Part shown: piece after piece, positions 9,775 through 17,283 of the stretch | How the letters are laid out: each line of letters opens with the position of its first letter | Numbering within the stretch: position 1 is the first letter of the stretch | Source: Mariniflexile sp044335535 | GTDB lineage: Bacteria; Bacteroidota; Bacteroidia; Flavobacteriales; Flavobacteriaceae | Direction: 5' to 3' | Length of the DNA: 64,000 bases | NCBI RefSeq assembly: GCF_044335535.1 | Contig: NZ_JBIQVZ010000009.1 | Span: 76,706 to 140,705, forward strand | Notes under the pieces: model-generated | Told to the model about the DNA's origin: nothing | Database searches by the model: none | The model's input: only the letters and a program-made list of their open reading frames with translations | Program-made: the position numbers and the translations under genes

Positions 9775-10554
9775 ATGACAAAAACGGCATTAATAACTGG
9801 AGCTGCTTCAGGGTTGGGCTATGAATTGGCTTTGCTATTGGCCAATGATGGCTATAACTTAATTTTAATAGATATAGATAATACTAACTTACAAATTGCA
9901 AAAACTGACATAGAGAACATGTTTTCGTGCAATGTGTCTACACTATTAAAAGATTTAAGCAAACCTAACGTTGCTACCGAAATAATGGAAGAAATCAATC
10001 ATGTACCAGTAGATGTTTTGGTCAATAATGCTGGGTTTGGCTTGTTTGGAACTTTTGCCAATACCGAGTGGGAACGCGAGTTGGATATGTTACATGTGCA
10101 TATTTTAACCACAACGCATTTAACCAAGCTCGTGTTAGAGGGCATGTTAAAACGTGGTTCGGGAAAAATACTTAATATGTCTTCGTTGGCGGCTTTTCAA
10201 CCGGGACCACTTATGTCTATTTATTACGCTTCTAAGTCGTATTTGTTATCATTTTCTGAAGCTATTGCCAACGAGTTAAAAGGCACGGGTGTAACCGTTA
10301 CAGCATTATGTCCAGGACCAACTAAAACATCGTTTCAAAAAGTAGTTTCAAAAAATACTTCAGAAAATAAGATTAGTTTTAATATGGCATGTGCATCGGA
10401 AGTAGCGCTTTATGGTTATAACGCCATGCAAAAAGGAAAAACGGTTGCTATTCCAGGTATCTTAAATAAATTTCTTTCAACCATACATCGCTTTGTTTCT
10501 AGAAGCATGGCTACAAGGATAGTTAGGAACTTGCAGGAAAAAAACAGGGACTAA
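9775..10554 (+). CDS. Short-chain dehydrogenase/reductase (SDR)
   Basis: Classical SDR layout: cofactor motif TGAASGLG (residues 8-15), NNAGFG near residue 84, the catalytic Ser in the NMSSLAAF block (about 141), and YYASK (Tyr and Lys near 155-159). The 259-residue length is standard. It resembles the DltE/YqjQ-type SDRs with an LCPGPT segment after the active site. Substrate unknown. It lies 37 bp behind the dehydrogenase gene on the same strand, so co-transcription is plausible. Confidence 0.88.
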   Translation: MTKTALITGAASGLGYELALLLANDGYNLILIDIDNTNLQIAKTDIENMFSCNVSTLLKDLSKPNVATEIMEEINHVPVDVLVNNAGFGLFGTFANTEWERELDMLHVHILTTTHLTKLVLEGMLKRGSGKILNMSSLAAFQPGPLMSIYYASKSYLLSFSEAIANELKGTGVTVTALCPGPTKTSFQKVVSKNTSENKISFNMACASEVALYGYNAMQKGKTVAIPGILNKFLSTIHRFVSRSMATRIVRNLQEKNRD

Positions 10555-10765
10555 TAATAATTTCATTAGTGTCCGATTAAAGATTCTAAGCTTCACTAAA
10601 AGAAAATAGAATAAAGACTAAATGACCCCAATGTAATAATTTCTAAAGGGATTAAATTAAAGCATATATTTTCTTGATTTATTTGATGAATTTCTTTTTA
10701 TAGTTGTTAAAAAAGAATTATCTTATAAGATAATTAACTGAGTATTAACTAAAAAGAGATGTATT

Positions 10766-11515
10766 ATGAATCCTCCTTTAATGTTTACGGTTGTTCTTGT
10801 GGTACTCCTATTATCGGGTATACGCATTATTTTTGAATACAAACGCGCTTTAAAATTTAGGTTTGGTAAATATATTAAAACCTTACAACCTGGATTTAGA
10901 TGGATTATTCCCATAGTTGAGACCATACAGATAGTGGATATTCGGGTTATCACAATTAATGTGGTTTCCCAGGAAGTTATGACCGAAGATAACGTGCCAT
11001 GTAGTATTGATGGTGTGGTGTTTTTTAAGGTTGTTGACCCTGAAATGGCGGTCTTGGAAGTTGAAGAGTACAAATTTGCCATTACACAATTATCACAGGC
11101 AGCTTTGCGTGATGTTTGTGGTAAGGTTGAACTGGATACCATTCTATCCAAACGGGAAGAAATGGGCAAAAACATCAAGAAAATTGTTGAGGTTGAAACC
11201 AAGCAATGGGGCATTGATATTATTGATGTCAAGATAAAAGACATCCAATTGCCTGAAAACATGAAACGTATGATGGCCAATCAAGCAGAAGCAGAACGTT
11301 CCAGACGTGCACGTATTATTTTGGCATTGGCGGAAGAGCAAGCAGCGGGCAAGTTACTGGAAGCTGGTAAACTGATAGATCAATCGCCATCAGCGATTAA
11401 ATTAAGGTTATATCAAACGTTATCTAACATTGCAGCAGAAAAGAACTCAACCATAGTGTTCCCGTTCCCGGAAGAAGTATTGCCTAGACAACATAAAAAA
11501 GAAACTAGTAGTTAA
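10766..11515 (+). CDS. Slipin/stomatin-type SPFH (band 7) membrane protein
   Basis: One N-terminal membrane segment (residues 5-20) is followed by an SPFH domain (about 25-190): ALKFRFGKYIKTLQPGFRWIIP, VVSQEVMTEDNVPCSIDGVVFFKV, and the QLPENMKRMMANQAEAERSRRARI block typical of slipins. A short helical tail follows. Proteins of this family form oligomeric membrane scaffolds and are often paired with an NfeD protease partner; no NfeD gene is beside it. The upstream 210 bp has no gene and could hold its promoter. Confidence 0.88.
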   Translation: MNPPLMFTVVLVVLLLSGIRIIFEYKRALKFRFGKYIKTLQPGFRWIIPIVETIQIVDIRVITINVVSQEVMTEDNVPCSIDGVVFFKVVDPEMAVLEVEEYKFAITQLSQAALRDVCGKVELDTILSKREEMGKNIKKIVEVETKQWGIDIIDVKIKDIQLPENMKRMMANQAEAERSRRARIILALAEEQAAGKLLEAGKLIDQSPSAIKLRLYQTLSNIAAEKNSTIVFPFPEEVLPRQHKKETSS

Positions 11516-11799
11516 TGAACTCGTTTAAATTTAAAGAAAACACATATTAGGCCAGCAACGGTTTTTACGGTACGTTTTAGTACATGACAGTAATCCAAAT
11601 ATAATCAGATATATGTATGAACTTGCCGGAGCTGTATAAATAAAAAAGAGATGGAGAAGGACTTCGACGATGCTCAGTCTTACAACGTATGGTTTGAATT
11701 GGTTTTGTGGACACAGTTTCTCATAGGAACCTGTCGAAGCTATATGCAGAGAGGTTAGGTATTGGACTTCAACAAGCTCCATGTGACGCTTCATTTTTG
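11516..11799. other. Intergenic region with decayed repeat
   Basis: No gene is seen. Fragments resembling GACTTCGAC..GCTCAGTC and CAAGCTCCATGTGAC recall the internal sequence of the M1 repeat elements, so this may be an old, decayed copy. Confidence 0.35.
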
Positions 11800-12468
11800 T
11801 TATGTACTAAAGGATGGTTTATAGAGTTGTTTGAACATCCAAAATCCAATATTCAAGAATATTCCAAATAAAAAAGTAAACAACCAAGCTTCTCTATATA
11901 TTATAGGCTGTAACACTATATTAAAAACATCTAAAATTAAATATTTAGGATTGCTTAGAATTTCCCAAGAATTATAACGTAAAAATCTGCCTAGATAGAC
12001 TCCAAAACTTGATAGAAATAGAAGTATAATGAATAGAATATCGTTAACAGGTTTCTTTATGTATGCTTTTAGAATGTTTTTCATATCTAGCACCGATAAA
12101 TAAAATAATAATAAGCCATTGCAAGCAAATGATGTTACTACCAGGATATCCAACCACAAATAAGAATCGGGGTTAAATCTTAAATGCATTAAATCCGTAA
12201 TAATATATGATGCATTTGGTAAAAATAATAACCATATGCCAAACCAAAGTATGAGCTTCATTTTTTTAATGTTTGGTTGAAGGATTAAATAACTTGTAAT
12301 AACAAATGGAATGATGGCTAGAAACAAATTCCATATTAAAAACAAGTAAAAGAATGAGTGGTTTAATTTTATTCTAATCATTAGCAAAAACACACTAAAT
12401 ATTAATGATATGACTAATACTGAATAAAGCTTAAATTGGTTGAATATGAATTGTTTTATGGTATACAT
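11800..12468 (-). CDS. DUF1361 family membrane protein
   Basis: About six hydrophobic segments run through 222 residues. The family signature LFLPNASYIITDLMHL lies near residue 80, and FGVYLGRFLRYNSWE near 157. It is the last gene of a tightly packed minus-strand operon: its start overlaps the DUF2809 gene by 13 bp. Function is unknown for the family. Transcription is probably controlled from the operator at 13974-13992. Confidence 0.82.
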   Translation of the reverse strand: MYTIKQFIFNQFKLYSVLVISLIFSVFLLMIRIKLNHSFFYLFLIWNLFLAIIPFVITSYLILQPNIKKMKLILWFGIWLLFLPNASYIITDLMHLRFNPDSYLWLDILVVTSFACNGLLLFYLSVLDMKNILKAYIKKPVNDILFIILLFLSSFGVYLGRFLRYNSWEILSNPKYLILDVFNIVLQPIIYREAWLFTFLFGIFLNIGFWMFKQLYKPSFST

Positions 12469-12839
12469 AACTTGATTGGTTTTAGTTCAACAATTAAAAC
12501 AGTAACGATTCCTAAGGTATATGCCACCAGATCTGAAAACTGAAAGGTGCTACCTAGTATGAGTTTGGCTGAATGGCTGTTTTGTAGGCTGAGCGGTTTA
12601 AGAATGTTAACCAGTTGTGAAAACTCTATAGCAAAAGAGAAGGCTAAAACACCCATAGCAATATAAAAATGCTTGCCTTTAATAAAGCTTTTAAAAAAGC
12701 AGTACATTAAAATGACTACCAAATAATCGCCAAAGGTGTGACGAATAAAGCCGCTTTTTAAAAAGGTAGCAATCAACACTTCAACTATAAGAAGCGTTAT
12801 GGTTACTGTGAGATAGGTTTTGTTAAGTTTTAATGTCAT
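12456..12839 (-). CDS. DUF2809 family membrane protein
   Basis: A 127-residue protein with about four membrane segments. It carries the family-like block FIRHTFGDYLVVILMYCFF near residue 31 and the polar motif FAIEFSQL near 69. Its start overlaps the SanA-like gene by 4 bp (translational coupling) and its end overlaps the DUF1361 gene. Function unknown. The neighbouring SanA-like and DUF1361 genes suggest an envelope role, which is inference. Confidence 0.8.
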   Translation of the reverse strand: MTLKLNKTYLTVTITLLIVEVLIATFLKSGFIRHTFGDYLVVILMYCFFKSFIKGKHFYIAMGVLAFSFAIEFSQLVNILKPLSLQNSHSAKLILGSTFQFSDLVAYTLGIVTVLIVELKPIKLCIP

Positions 12840-13465
12840 CTTATTTCAATTTTTTCGCCAAGAAATTTTGGTTCTACGTTAAAGAGAATGTCTAAACAAG
12901 CTTTTGTTCTTGCGAGATATTCACGTAAGTTAGTTTTTAAACCATATTTGCCTTTTATATCTTGAGTATTGAAACCAATGGCTTTTATATTAAAATGCTT
13001 GGCCAAATAAATTGCTCGCTCATTATGAAATTTTTGAGAAATAATGGTAAATTCTGTAAGATTAAAAATTTCTTTTGCCCTCACAACCGAATCTAATGTT
13101 CTAAAACCTGCATAGTCTAGAAATATTTTTTCTTCAGGTATTCCATGTTTGATGAAGTCGTTTTTAAAATCTGTTGGTTCATCATAGTCGTTTTTGCCAT
13201 TGTCACCACTAACTAAAATGAAATCTATTTTGTTTGCATTATATAATGAAACAGCAGCTTCAACTCTATATTGATAGTATAAATTTATACGACCATCAGA
13301 CAGATATTTACTTGTCCCCAAAACCAGACCGACTTTATTTTTAGGGATTTGGAGCACGTCATTATAAATTGAATTTTTGGTTTGAAAAGACAACCAAAAA
13401 TTTAAAGCGAAAATGACAATAAATACAAATAGGATTAGAAAAATAATCTTTTTTATGTATTTCAT
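12836..13465 (-). CDS. SanA/YdcF (DUF218)-family membrane-anchored protein
   Basis: A single N-terminal transmembrane segment (residues 6-26) precedes a DUF218 domain: VGLVLGTSK (about 46), RVEAAVSLYNANKIDFILVSGDNG (about 67-90), DYAGFRTLDSVVRAKEIF (about 122) and ISQKFHNERAIYLAK (about 143). This pattern matches SanA, the vancomycin high-temperature exclusion protein, which affects envelope permeability in enterobacteria. It is coupled by 4-bp overlaps to the Coq4-like gene upstream and the DUF2809 gene downstream. Confidence 0.86.
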   Translation of the reverse strand: MKYIKKIIFLILFVFIVIFALNFWLSFQTKNSIYNDVLQIPKNKVGLVLGTSKYLSDGRINLYYQYRVEAAVSLYNANKIDFILVSGDNGKNDYDEPTDFKNDFIKHGIPEEKIFLDYAGFRTLDSVVRAKEIFNLTEFTIISQKFHNERAIYLAKHFNIKAIGFNTQDIKGKYGLKTNLREYLARTKACLDILFNVEPKFLGEKIEIR

Positions 13466-13965
13466 TTTAAGGTTTTAGTTTGAATATTTAGAAGACTCAT
13501 TTGATCGTTTGAAAATATAGATTCTCTAAATGTATAAATAGAAACATTTAAAAGCTTTTTATAATCGTAATGATGAAAGGCATTTGCATTTTTTCCGATG
13601 CAATATGAATTATAATAAAACTTAAAATAATCTGGTAAAATAATAATGCCCAGTATAACCGCTCCATATAAGTAAAGACTTCTTTTTCCGTTACCAAAGC
13701 ATAAACACTGTAAAGCAATTTCATCCTCAACTTTAGTCCCATATCCTGTTAAAGTATGATAGGCATCATGGCGTTCTACTTTTGAAATGAGTTCAAAATT
13801 ATTTTTATCTAAAAATAAACCGAGATGCTTTCCAAAAGAGTCATCTGGATAAGTTAGTAATTCTTCTCTGTAAATACCCCAAGGCTGATGTTTCTTAAAC
13901 ATACTCGTATAAATTTCCTGAGATTTATTAAATAGCCATTCTATAATTTTTTTTCTTAATTTCAT
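13462..13965 (-). CDS. Coq4-like protein
   Basis: A 167-residue protein carrying HDAYH at residues 66-70 and Glu82. This exactly fits the metal-binding HDxxHx11E motif of Coq4, a scaffold/decarboxylation factor in ubiquinone synthesis. Flanking residues (HLGLFLDKNNFEL before, GYGT..DEIALQCLCFGN after) also fit a Coq4 fold. Flavobacteria use menaquinone, so the substrate may be another prenylated or lipid molecule. It is the first gene of the operon, and a 19-bp inverted repeat lies 9 bp before its start codon. Confidence 0.72.
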   Translation of the reverse strand: MKLRKKIIEWLFNKSQEIYTSMFKKHQPWGIYREELLTYPDDSFGKHLGLFLDKNNFELISKVERHDAYHTLTGYGTKVEDEIALQCLCFGNGKRSLYLYGAVILGIIILPDYFKFYYNSYCIGKNANAFHHYDYKKLLNVSIYTFRESIFSNDQMSLLNIQTKTLK

Positions 13966-13973
13966 ATATAAAG

Positions 13974-13992
13974 TACTTTGTATTTCAAAGTA
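13974..13992. promoter_or_regulatory. Candidate operator, copy 1
   Basis: TACTTTG-TATTT-CAAAGTA, a perfect 7-bp inverted repeat with a 5-bp spacer, 9 bp upstream of the Coq4-like start codon. An identical-architecture site precedes the membrane-protein gene at 15007. A dimeric winged-helix protein such as the one encoded at 14044-14337 could bind it. Inference from duplication and position. Confidence 0.75.
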
Positions 13993-14023
13993 AAAGATTA
14001 AAAAAATTTAAGTTTTTTTGTTA

Positions 14024-14041
14024 TTCCTGTGAAGGCAGGAA
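14024..14041. repeat. Tetraloop hairpin repeat, copy 2
   Basis: TTCCTGT-GAAG-GCAGGAA, stem with one U-G pair, just beyond the stop codon of the winged-helix gene. It is placed to terminate that transcript. Confidence 0.75.
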
Positions 14042-14043
14042 AG

Positions 14044-14337
14044 TTATTGTTTGTTAATTAATTTTTCGAGTGCGTCAATATGTTTTTTAAATTCAAGTTC
14101 GCCCAATTTGGTTGTGCTATAACGCGTGTTTGGTTTTCTGCCAATAAATTGTTTTTCAACTTTTATATATTCAGCAGCTTCCAAAGCTTTTGTATGACTA
14201 GCTAAATTACCATCGGTTACTTCTAAAAGTTCTTTAAGCATATTAAAATCGGCATATTCGTTCACCATTAAAATAGACATGATGCCTAATCTAATTCTGT
14301 GATCGAATACTTTATTTATGTTGTTTATTATGCTCAA
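14044..14337 (-). CDS. Winged-helix transcriptional regulator
   Basis: A 97-residue DNA-binding protein with a start (INKVFDHRIRLGIMSILMVN) typical of small MarR/ArsR-like winged-helix regulators. The recognition helix lies around GNLASHTKALEAAEYI (residues 44-59) and the wing around KPNTRYSTTKLGE (68-80). No sensory domain is present. It sits between a membrane protein gene and the Coq4-like operon, with matching inverted repeats upstream of both units, so it most likely represses both and itself. The ligand or signal is unknown. Confidence 0.83.
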   Translation of the reverse strand: MSIINNINKVFDHRIRLGIMSILMVNEYADFNMLKELLEVTDGNLASHTKALEAAEYIKVEKQFIGRKPNTRYSTTKLGELEFKKHIDALEKLINKQ

Positions 14338-14398
14338 TTGTTAAGTTTGTTTGTAGACACGTTTATTCGTTTATAAAACTGAAAACTGCTGCTGTTTA

Positions 14399-15007
14399 CT
14401 AATTTGAATCATACTTAAAATGCATCCAGGTTCCATAAGCAATATGCATAATGCCAAAGCCCAAAACCCAAAGCCAAAAACCATAACCAGGGAGTAGGGC
14501 AGCAATTAATCCTAAGATGATTTCAGTTAAACCTAAATAGCGGATATCTCCAATGCTATATTTAGAAGCATTTATTAAGGCCAATCCATAAAAAATAAGC
14601 ATTAAAGCACCTACTTGTCCATATTTTTGTTGATTTAAGATAATTAGAATGTACAAACCACCAACAACCAACGGAATTAAAAAGTTAATAACCAAGCGTC
14701 GTGAAGTAGCATCCCAAACTTTAGAACCGTTTTTCTTAGCCTTTTTGGTGGTTAAGATAATACCTGTTACAATGCTTAGCAAAGCAACCAAAACTAAATC
14801 CAACAGTACCCATCTAAATATTTGCCCATCAAGCATTAAAGTTCCATAGCTGAAATTCATCACTAAATAATAGGCAACGGCGGCTCCAATAAGAGCATAA
14901 ACACCAGCCATTATTCCCGATAGGCCACTTAATGAAATAAAGCGAGACGATTTGTTCATTAAATGCTTAATCTCGCTAATGTCTTTTAAATAATCTTTAG
15001 AATCCAT
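14399..15007 (-). CDS. Polytopic membrane protein, function unknown
   Basis: The frame extends to 15091, but the ATG at 15007 (MDSKDYLKDISEIKHLM) fits better: it removes a non-helical N-terminal run and leaves the operator outside the coding region. About six transmembrane segments follow a 30-residue cytoplasmic part. The winged-helix gene begins 61 bp downstream on the same strand, a common pairing of small regulator and membrane partner. I do not recognise a characterised family. Confidence 0.72.
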   Translation of the reverse strand: MDSKDYLKDISEIKHLMNKSSRFISLSGLSGIMAGVYALIGAAVAYYLVMNFSYGTLMLDGQIFRWVLLDLVLVALLSIVTGIILTTKKAKKNGSKVWDATSRRLVINFLIPLVVGGLYILIILNQQKYGQVGALMLIFYGLALINASKYSIGDIRYLGLTEIILGLIAALLPGYGFWLWVLGFGIMHIAYGTWMHFKYDSN

Positions 15008-15014
15008 ATTAAAG

Positions 15015-15033
15015 TACTTTGAATTACAAAGTA
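15015..15033. promoter_or_regulatory. Candidate operator, copy 2
   Basis: TACTTTG-AATTA-CAAAGTA, the same 7-5-7 inverted repeat as at 13974, 8 bp upstream of the start codon at 15007. It also lies in the divergent gap before the DUF1801 gene. Confidence 0.75.
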
Positions 15034-15102
15034 AATAAATAATTTTGAATATAGCATCGTAAAATTTTGTTAAGTTTGAAAAAGAATACAAATTAATTAA
15101 AA

Positions 15103-15480
15103 GTGAAGCCAGTAGACACCTATTTTTTAAATCAGAAAGAGCCTTATCAATCCATTATGCTTTATGTGCGAAGCATTATTTTGAATACATTGCCAGAAGC
15201 AGAGGAGCGTTACAGTTACAGAATTCCATTTTATAATTGCCACAAAAAGCCCATGATTTATTTAAATATTTTAAAAGGAACCAATTATGTTGATGTGGCT
15301 TTTGTGCAAGGCATTTTGTTAGAAAAACAATTTCCTGTTCTAAAAAATGATAATAAACGCAAACAAGTGCGCTCTATCCAACTAAAAACGTTAGAAGATT
15401 TAGACCATGCCAATTTTGTTGCATTGCTTCACGAGGCTTCAAATTTACTTAGTAAAAGTAAAAAGGCTTGGTTTATCTAA
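15103..15480 (+). CDS. DUF1801 family protein
   Basis: A GTG start gives MKPVDTYFLNQKEPYQSIML, the usual N-terminus of the family; the next ATG would delete it. The 125-residue single domain contains RIPFYNCHKKPMIYLN and VDVAFVQG blocks. The family (YdhG-like fold) has been linked to iron-chaperone roles in Firmicutes, but function here is unproven. It is divergent from the operator-controlled membrane gene. Confidence 0.8.
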   Translation: MKPVDTYFLNQKEPYQSIMLYVRSIILNTLPEAEERYSYRIPFYNCHKKPMIYLNILKGTNYVDVAFVQGILLEKQFPVLKNDNKRKQVRSIQLKTLEDLDHANFVALLHEASNLLSKSKKAWFI

Positions 15481-15633
15481 ATATTAAAAAGGCTTTCAAC
15501 AGTATTGCTAGTTATTCTAATATCTGGCATGTTCATATAACCACCTTTTAAATCTAACTTTGTAAAAATAAGTGTTTATAGTAACCCCTAACATGGATTT
15601 AAAAAAGCAGATTTCATTAAGTTTTTCCAGTAA

Positions 15634-16452
15634 CTACAGTGCGTTTATGGTTTTTCTAATAGCCACTAAATTGGTAAGTAGTTTTTCTAAATTATCTAAA
15701 TGTAGCATATTGGCACCATCACTTTTCGCATTTGCGGGGTCGAAATGGGTTTCAATAAACAAACCATCCACATTATTTACAATGCCAGCACGGGCAATAG
15801 TTTCAATCATATCTGGTCTGCCACCAGTAACGCCCACGGTTTGGTTGGGTTGTTGTAACGAATGTGTAACGTCTAAAACCGTTGGTGCATATTGGCGCAT
15901 GGTTGGTATACCACGGAAATCTACAATCATGTCTTGGTAACCAAACATGGTGCCTCGGTCGGTTATCCAAGCTTTTTTATTTCCAGAATCGTACACTTTC
16001 TGTACAGCGTGTTTCATGGCTTCCGGACTCATAAATTGCCCTTTTTTAAGGTTTATTACTTTGCCTGTTTTGGCAGCAGCAATAAGTAAATCGGTTTGGC
16101 GTACTAAAAAAGCAGGAATTTGTAGTACATCTACATATTGAGCAGCCAATTCGGCATCCGAAATTTCATGAATGTCGGTTACTGTTGGAACATCAAAAGT
16201 CTCGGAAACTTTTCTTAAAATAGTTAATGCTTTCTCGTCACCAATACCTGTAAAACTATCTACTCTGCTGCGATTGGCTTTTTTAAAACTGCCTTTAAAT
16301 ACATATGGAATTTCTAATATATTGGTAATTTCCATTACTTTTTCGGCAATTCGTAATGCCATGTCTTCGCCTTCTATGGCACAAGGGCCACAAAGCAAGA
16401 AAAAGTTGTTTGAATTGGTGTGTTTTATTTTTGGAATATCTTGAAGATTCAT
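15634..16452 (-). CDS. kdsA: 3-deoxy-8-phosphooctulonate (KDO-8-P) synthase
   Basis: The enzyme condenses phosphoenolpyruvate with arabinose-5-phosphate for lipopolysaccharide inner core. The frame runs to 16488, but the ATG at 16452 (MNLQDIPKIKH) is the sensible start; the extra 12 codons come from a tandem heptamer array (PEPRTLKNK). Hallmarks: FFLLCGPCAIEGEDMALRIAE, FKGSFKKANRS, LLIAAAKTGKVINLKKGQF, and DVTHSLQQPNQTVGVTGGRPD. The resulting 273 residues match the family length. Confidence 0.95.
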   Translation of the reverse strand: MNLQDIPKIKHTNSNNFFLLCGPCAIEGEDMALRIAEKVMEITNILEIPYVFKGSFKKANRSRVDSFTGIGDEKALTILRKVSETFDVPTVTDIHEISDAELAAQYVDVLQIPAFLVRQTDLLIAAAKTGKVINLKKGQFMSPEAMKHAVQKVYDSGNKKAWITDRGTMFGYQDMIVDFRGIPTMRQYAPTVLDVTHSLQQPNQTVGVTGGRPDMIETIARAGIVNNVDGLFIETHFDPANAKSDGANMLHLDNLEKLLTNLVAIRKTINAL

Positions 16453-16454
16453 GT

Positions 16455-16590
16455 GTTTGTTTTTTAAGGTTCTGGGTTCTGGGTTCAAGGTTCAAGGTTC
16501 AAGGTTTGTTGATGGTTGTTGGTTTGATGGACTGGGTTCTGGGTTCAGGGTTCATAACTTGTCTCTTAATTCTTAATCCTTAATTCTTGA
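16455..16590. repeat. Degenerate heptanucleotide tandem arrays
   Basis: Two adjoining arrays lie upstream of kdsA: units of the GGGTTCT/GGTTCAA type (16462-16560) and CTTAATT/CTTAATC units (16560-16590, resuming at 16772-16800 beyond element M1-A). The period is 7 nt with point variation. Confidence 0.8.
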
Positions 16591-16592
16591 TC

Positions 16593-16771
16593 CAATGTCA
16601 TTAAGTTAAGGAGAAGTGAGTCAGGTTGAGCGAAGTCGAAACCCTTATCAAGCTCTTTTTTGTTAAGCATTTCGCAAGCTGCGCTTCTATCTTCAAATAA
16701 AAATATATTTTCATTTTCGATAATGCTCAATGTGACAATTTAGAGTAAACACGCTTAACTTAATGACATTG
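16593..16771. mobile_element. MITE-like element M1, copy A
   Basis: Starts CAATGTCATTAAGTTAAG and ends with its exact reverse complement (allowing for the 18-bp end). Inside are GTCAGGTTGAGCG-AGTCGAAACC and TGTGACAATTTAGA-TAAAC blocks shared with copies B-D. It has no coding capacity. It interrupts a CTTAATT heptamer array. Confidence 0.82.
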
Positions 16772-16896
16772 ATTCTTAATTCTTAATCCTTAATTCCTAA
16801 TTTTGACTATGCTCGTTTCATGTTTTATATTTTAATGCTGTAAAGATAAGATTAATGAACCATATAAATAATGACTTTTTTAAATTGAAGGGAATG

Positions 16897-17216
16897 CCCA
16901 AAGTTGATAAGTGCATTAGCGATAGAAATGACAGCCTTTTTTGTGCGCGCTTATGCGCAAAAAAGCTATAATGGATAGCGCGACCCTTTGTGTCTTAGTA
17001 ACTGAGGGTCTGTGAATAAACAACCTATACATTTTAACTTGTTCTTTATCCCTTTTTCATCGTTGTAAATGCTTTAAGTAGCTAAGGCTATTTGCATCAT
17101 TTACGCTTTGAAAAAGAACAAAATACCTTCGTCAATTTTGTACACTTTATTTATTCACAGACCCTTACATTTGTTTTTATCAAAAAAGTTTCTGAACACA
17201 AAGGGTAATGCCCAAA
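16897..17216. repeat. Dispersed GC-richer repeat, interrupted by element M3
   Basis: The segment ATGCCCAAAG..GCATTAGCGATAGAAA..AAAGCTAT..GGATAGCGCGACCC, with its tail ..AAGGGTAATGCCC at about 17200-17214, corresponds in reverse orientation to 44600-44692. The tail is displaced because element M3 (17005-17165) sits inside. No gene is seen in the whole 16453-17283 gap. Confidence 0.65.
17005..17165. mobile_element. MITE-like element M3
   Basis: 161 bp bounded by perfect 16-bp inverted ends AGGGTCTGTGAATAAA / TTTATTCACAGACCCT, with further internal complementarity (GTAAATG/CATTTAC; TTGTTCTTT-like). No target duplication is obvious. It lies inside another repeat, which marks it as the later insertion. 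It cannot encode a transposase. Confidence 0.75.
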
Positions 17217-17225
17217 ATAAAAATA

Positions 17226-17260
17226 TTGTATAATTTATCCATTAATTATAATTACCTTTG
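17226..17260 (+). promoter_or_regulatory. Candidate promoter of typA
   Basis: The TAnnTTTG box reads TACCTTTG (17253-17260), with TTG at 17226-17228. The 24-nt spacing is one longer than the usual flavobacterial range. The start codon follows at 17284. Confidence 0.5.
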
Positions 17261-17283
17261 CACGCTTAAAATAAGGCACTATT

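Noticed and set aside
10723..11280. 185-codon minus-strand frame
   Set aside because: Fully antisense to the slipin gene, with no recognisable domain and no context; shadow frame.
15007..15091. 28-codon N-terminal extension of the membrane protein at 14399-15007
   Set aside because: It would place the 19-bp operator within coding sequence and adds a non-conserved, AT-rich run; ATG at 15007 is better.
15572..15940. 122-codon plus-strand frame
   Set aside because: Antisense to kdsA, whose family match is unambiguous.
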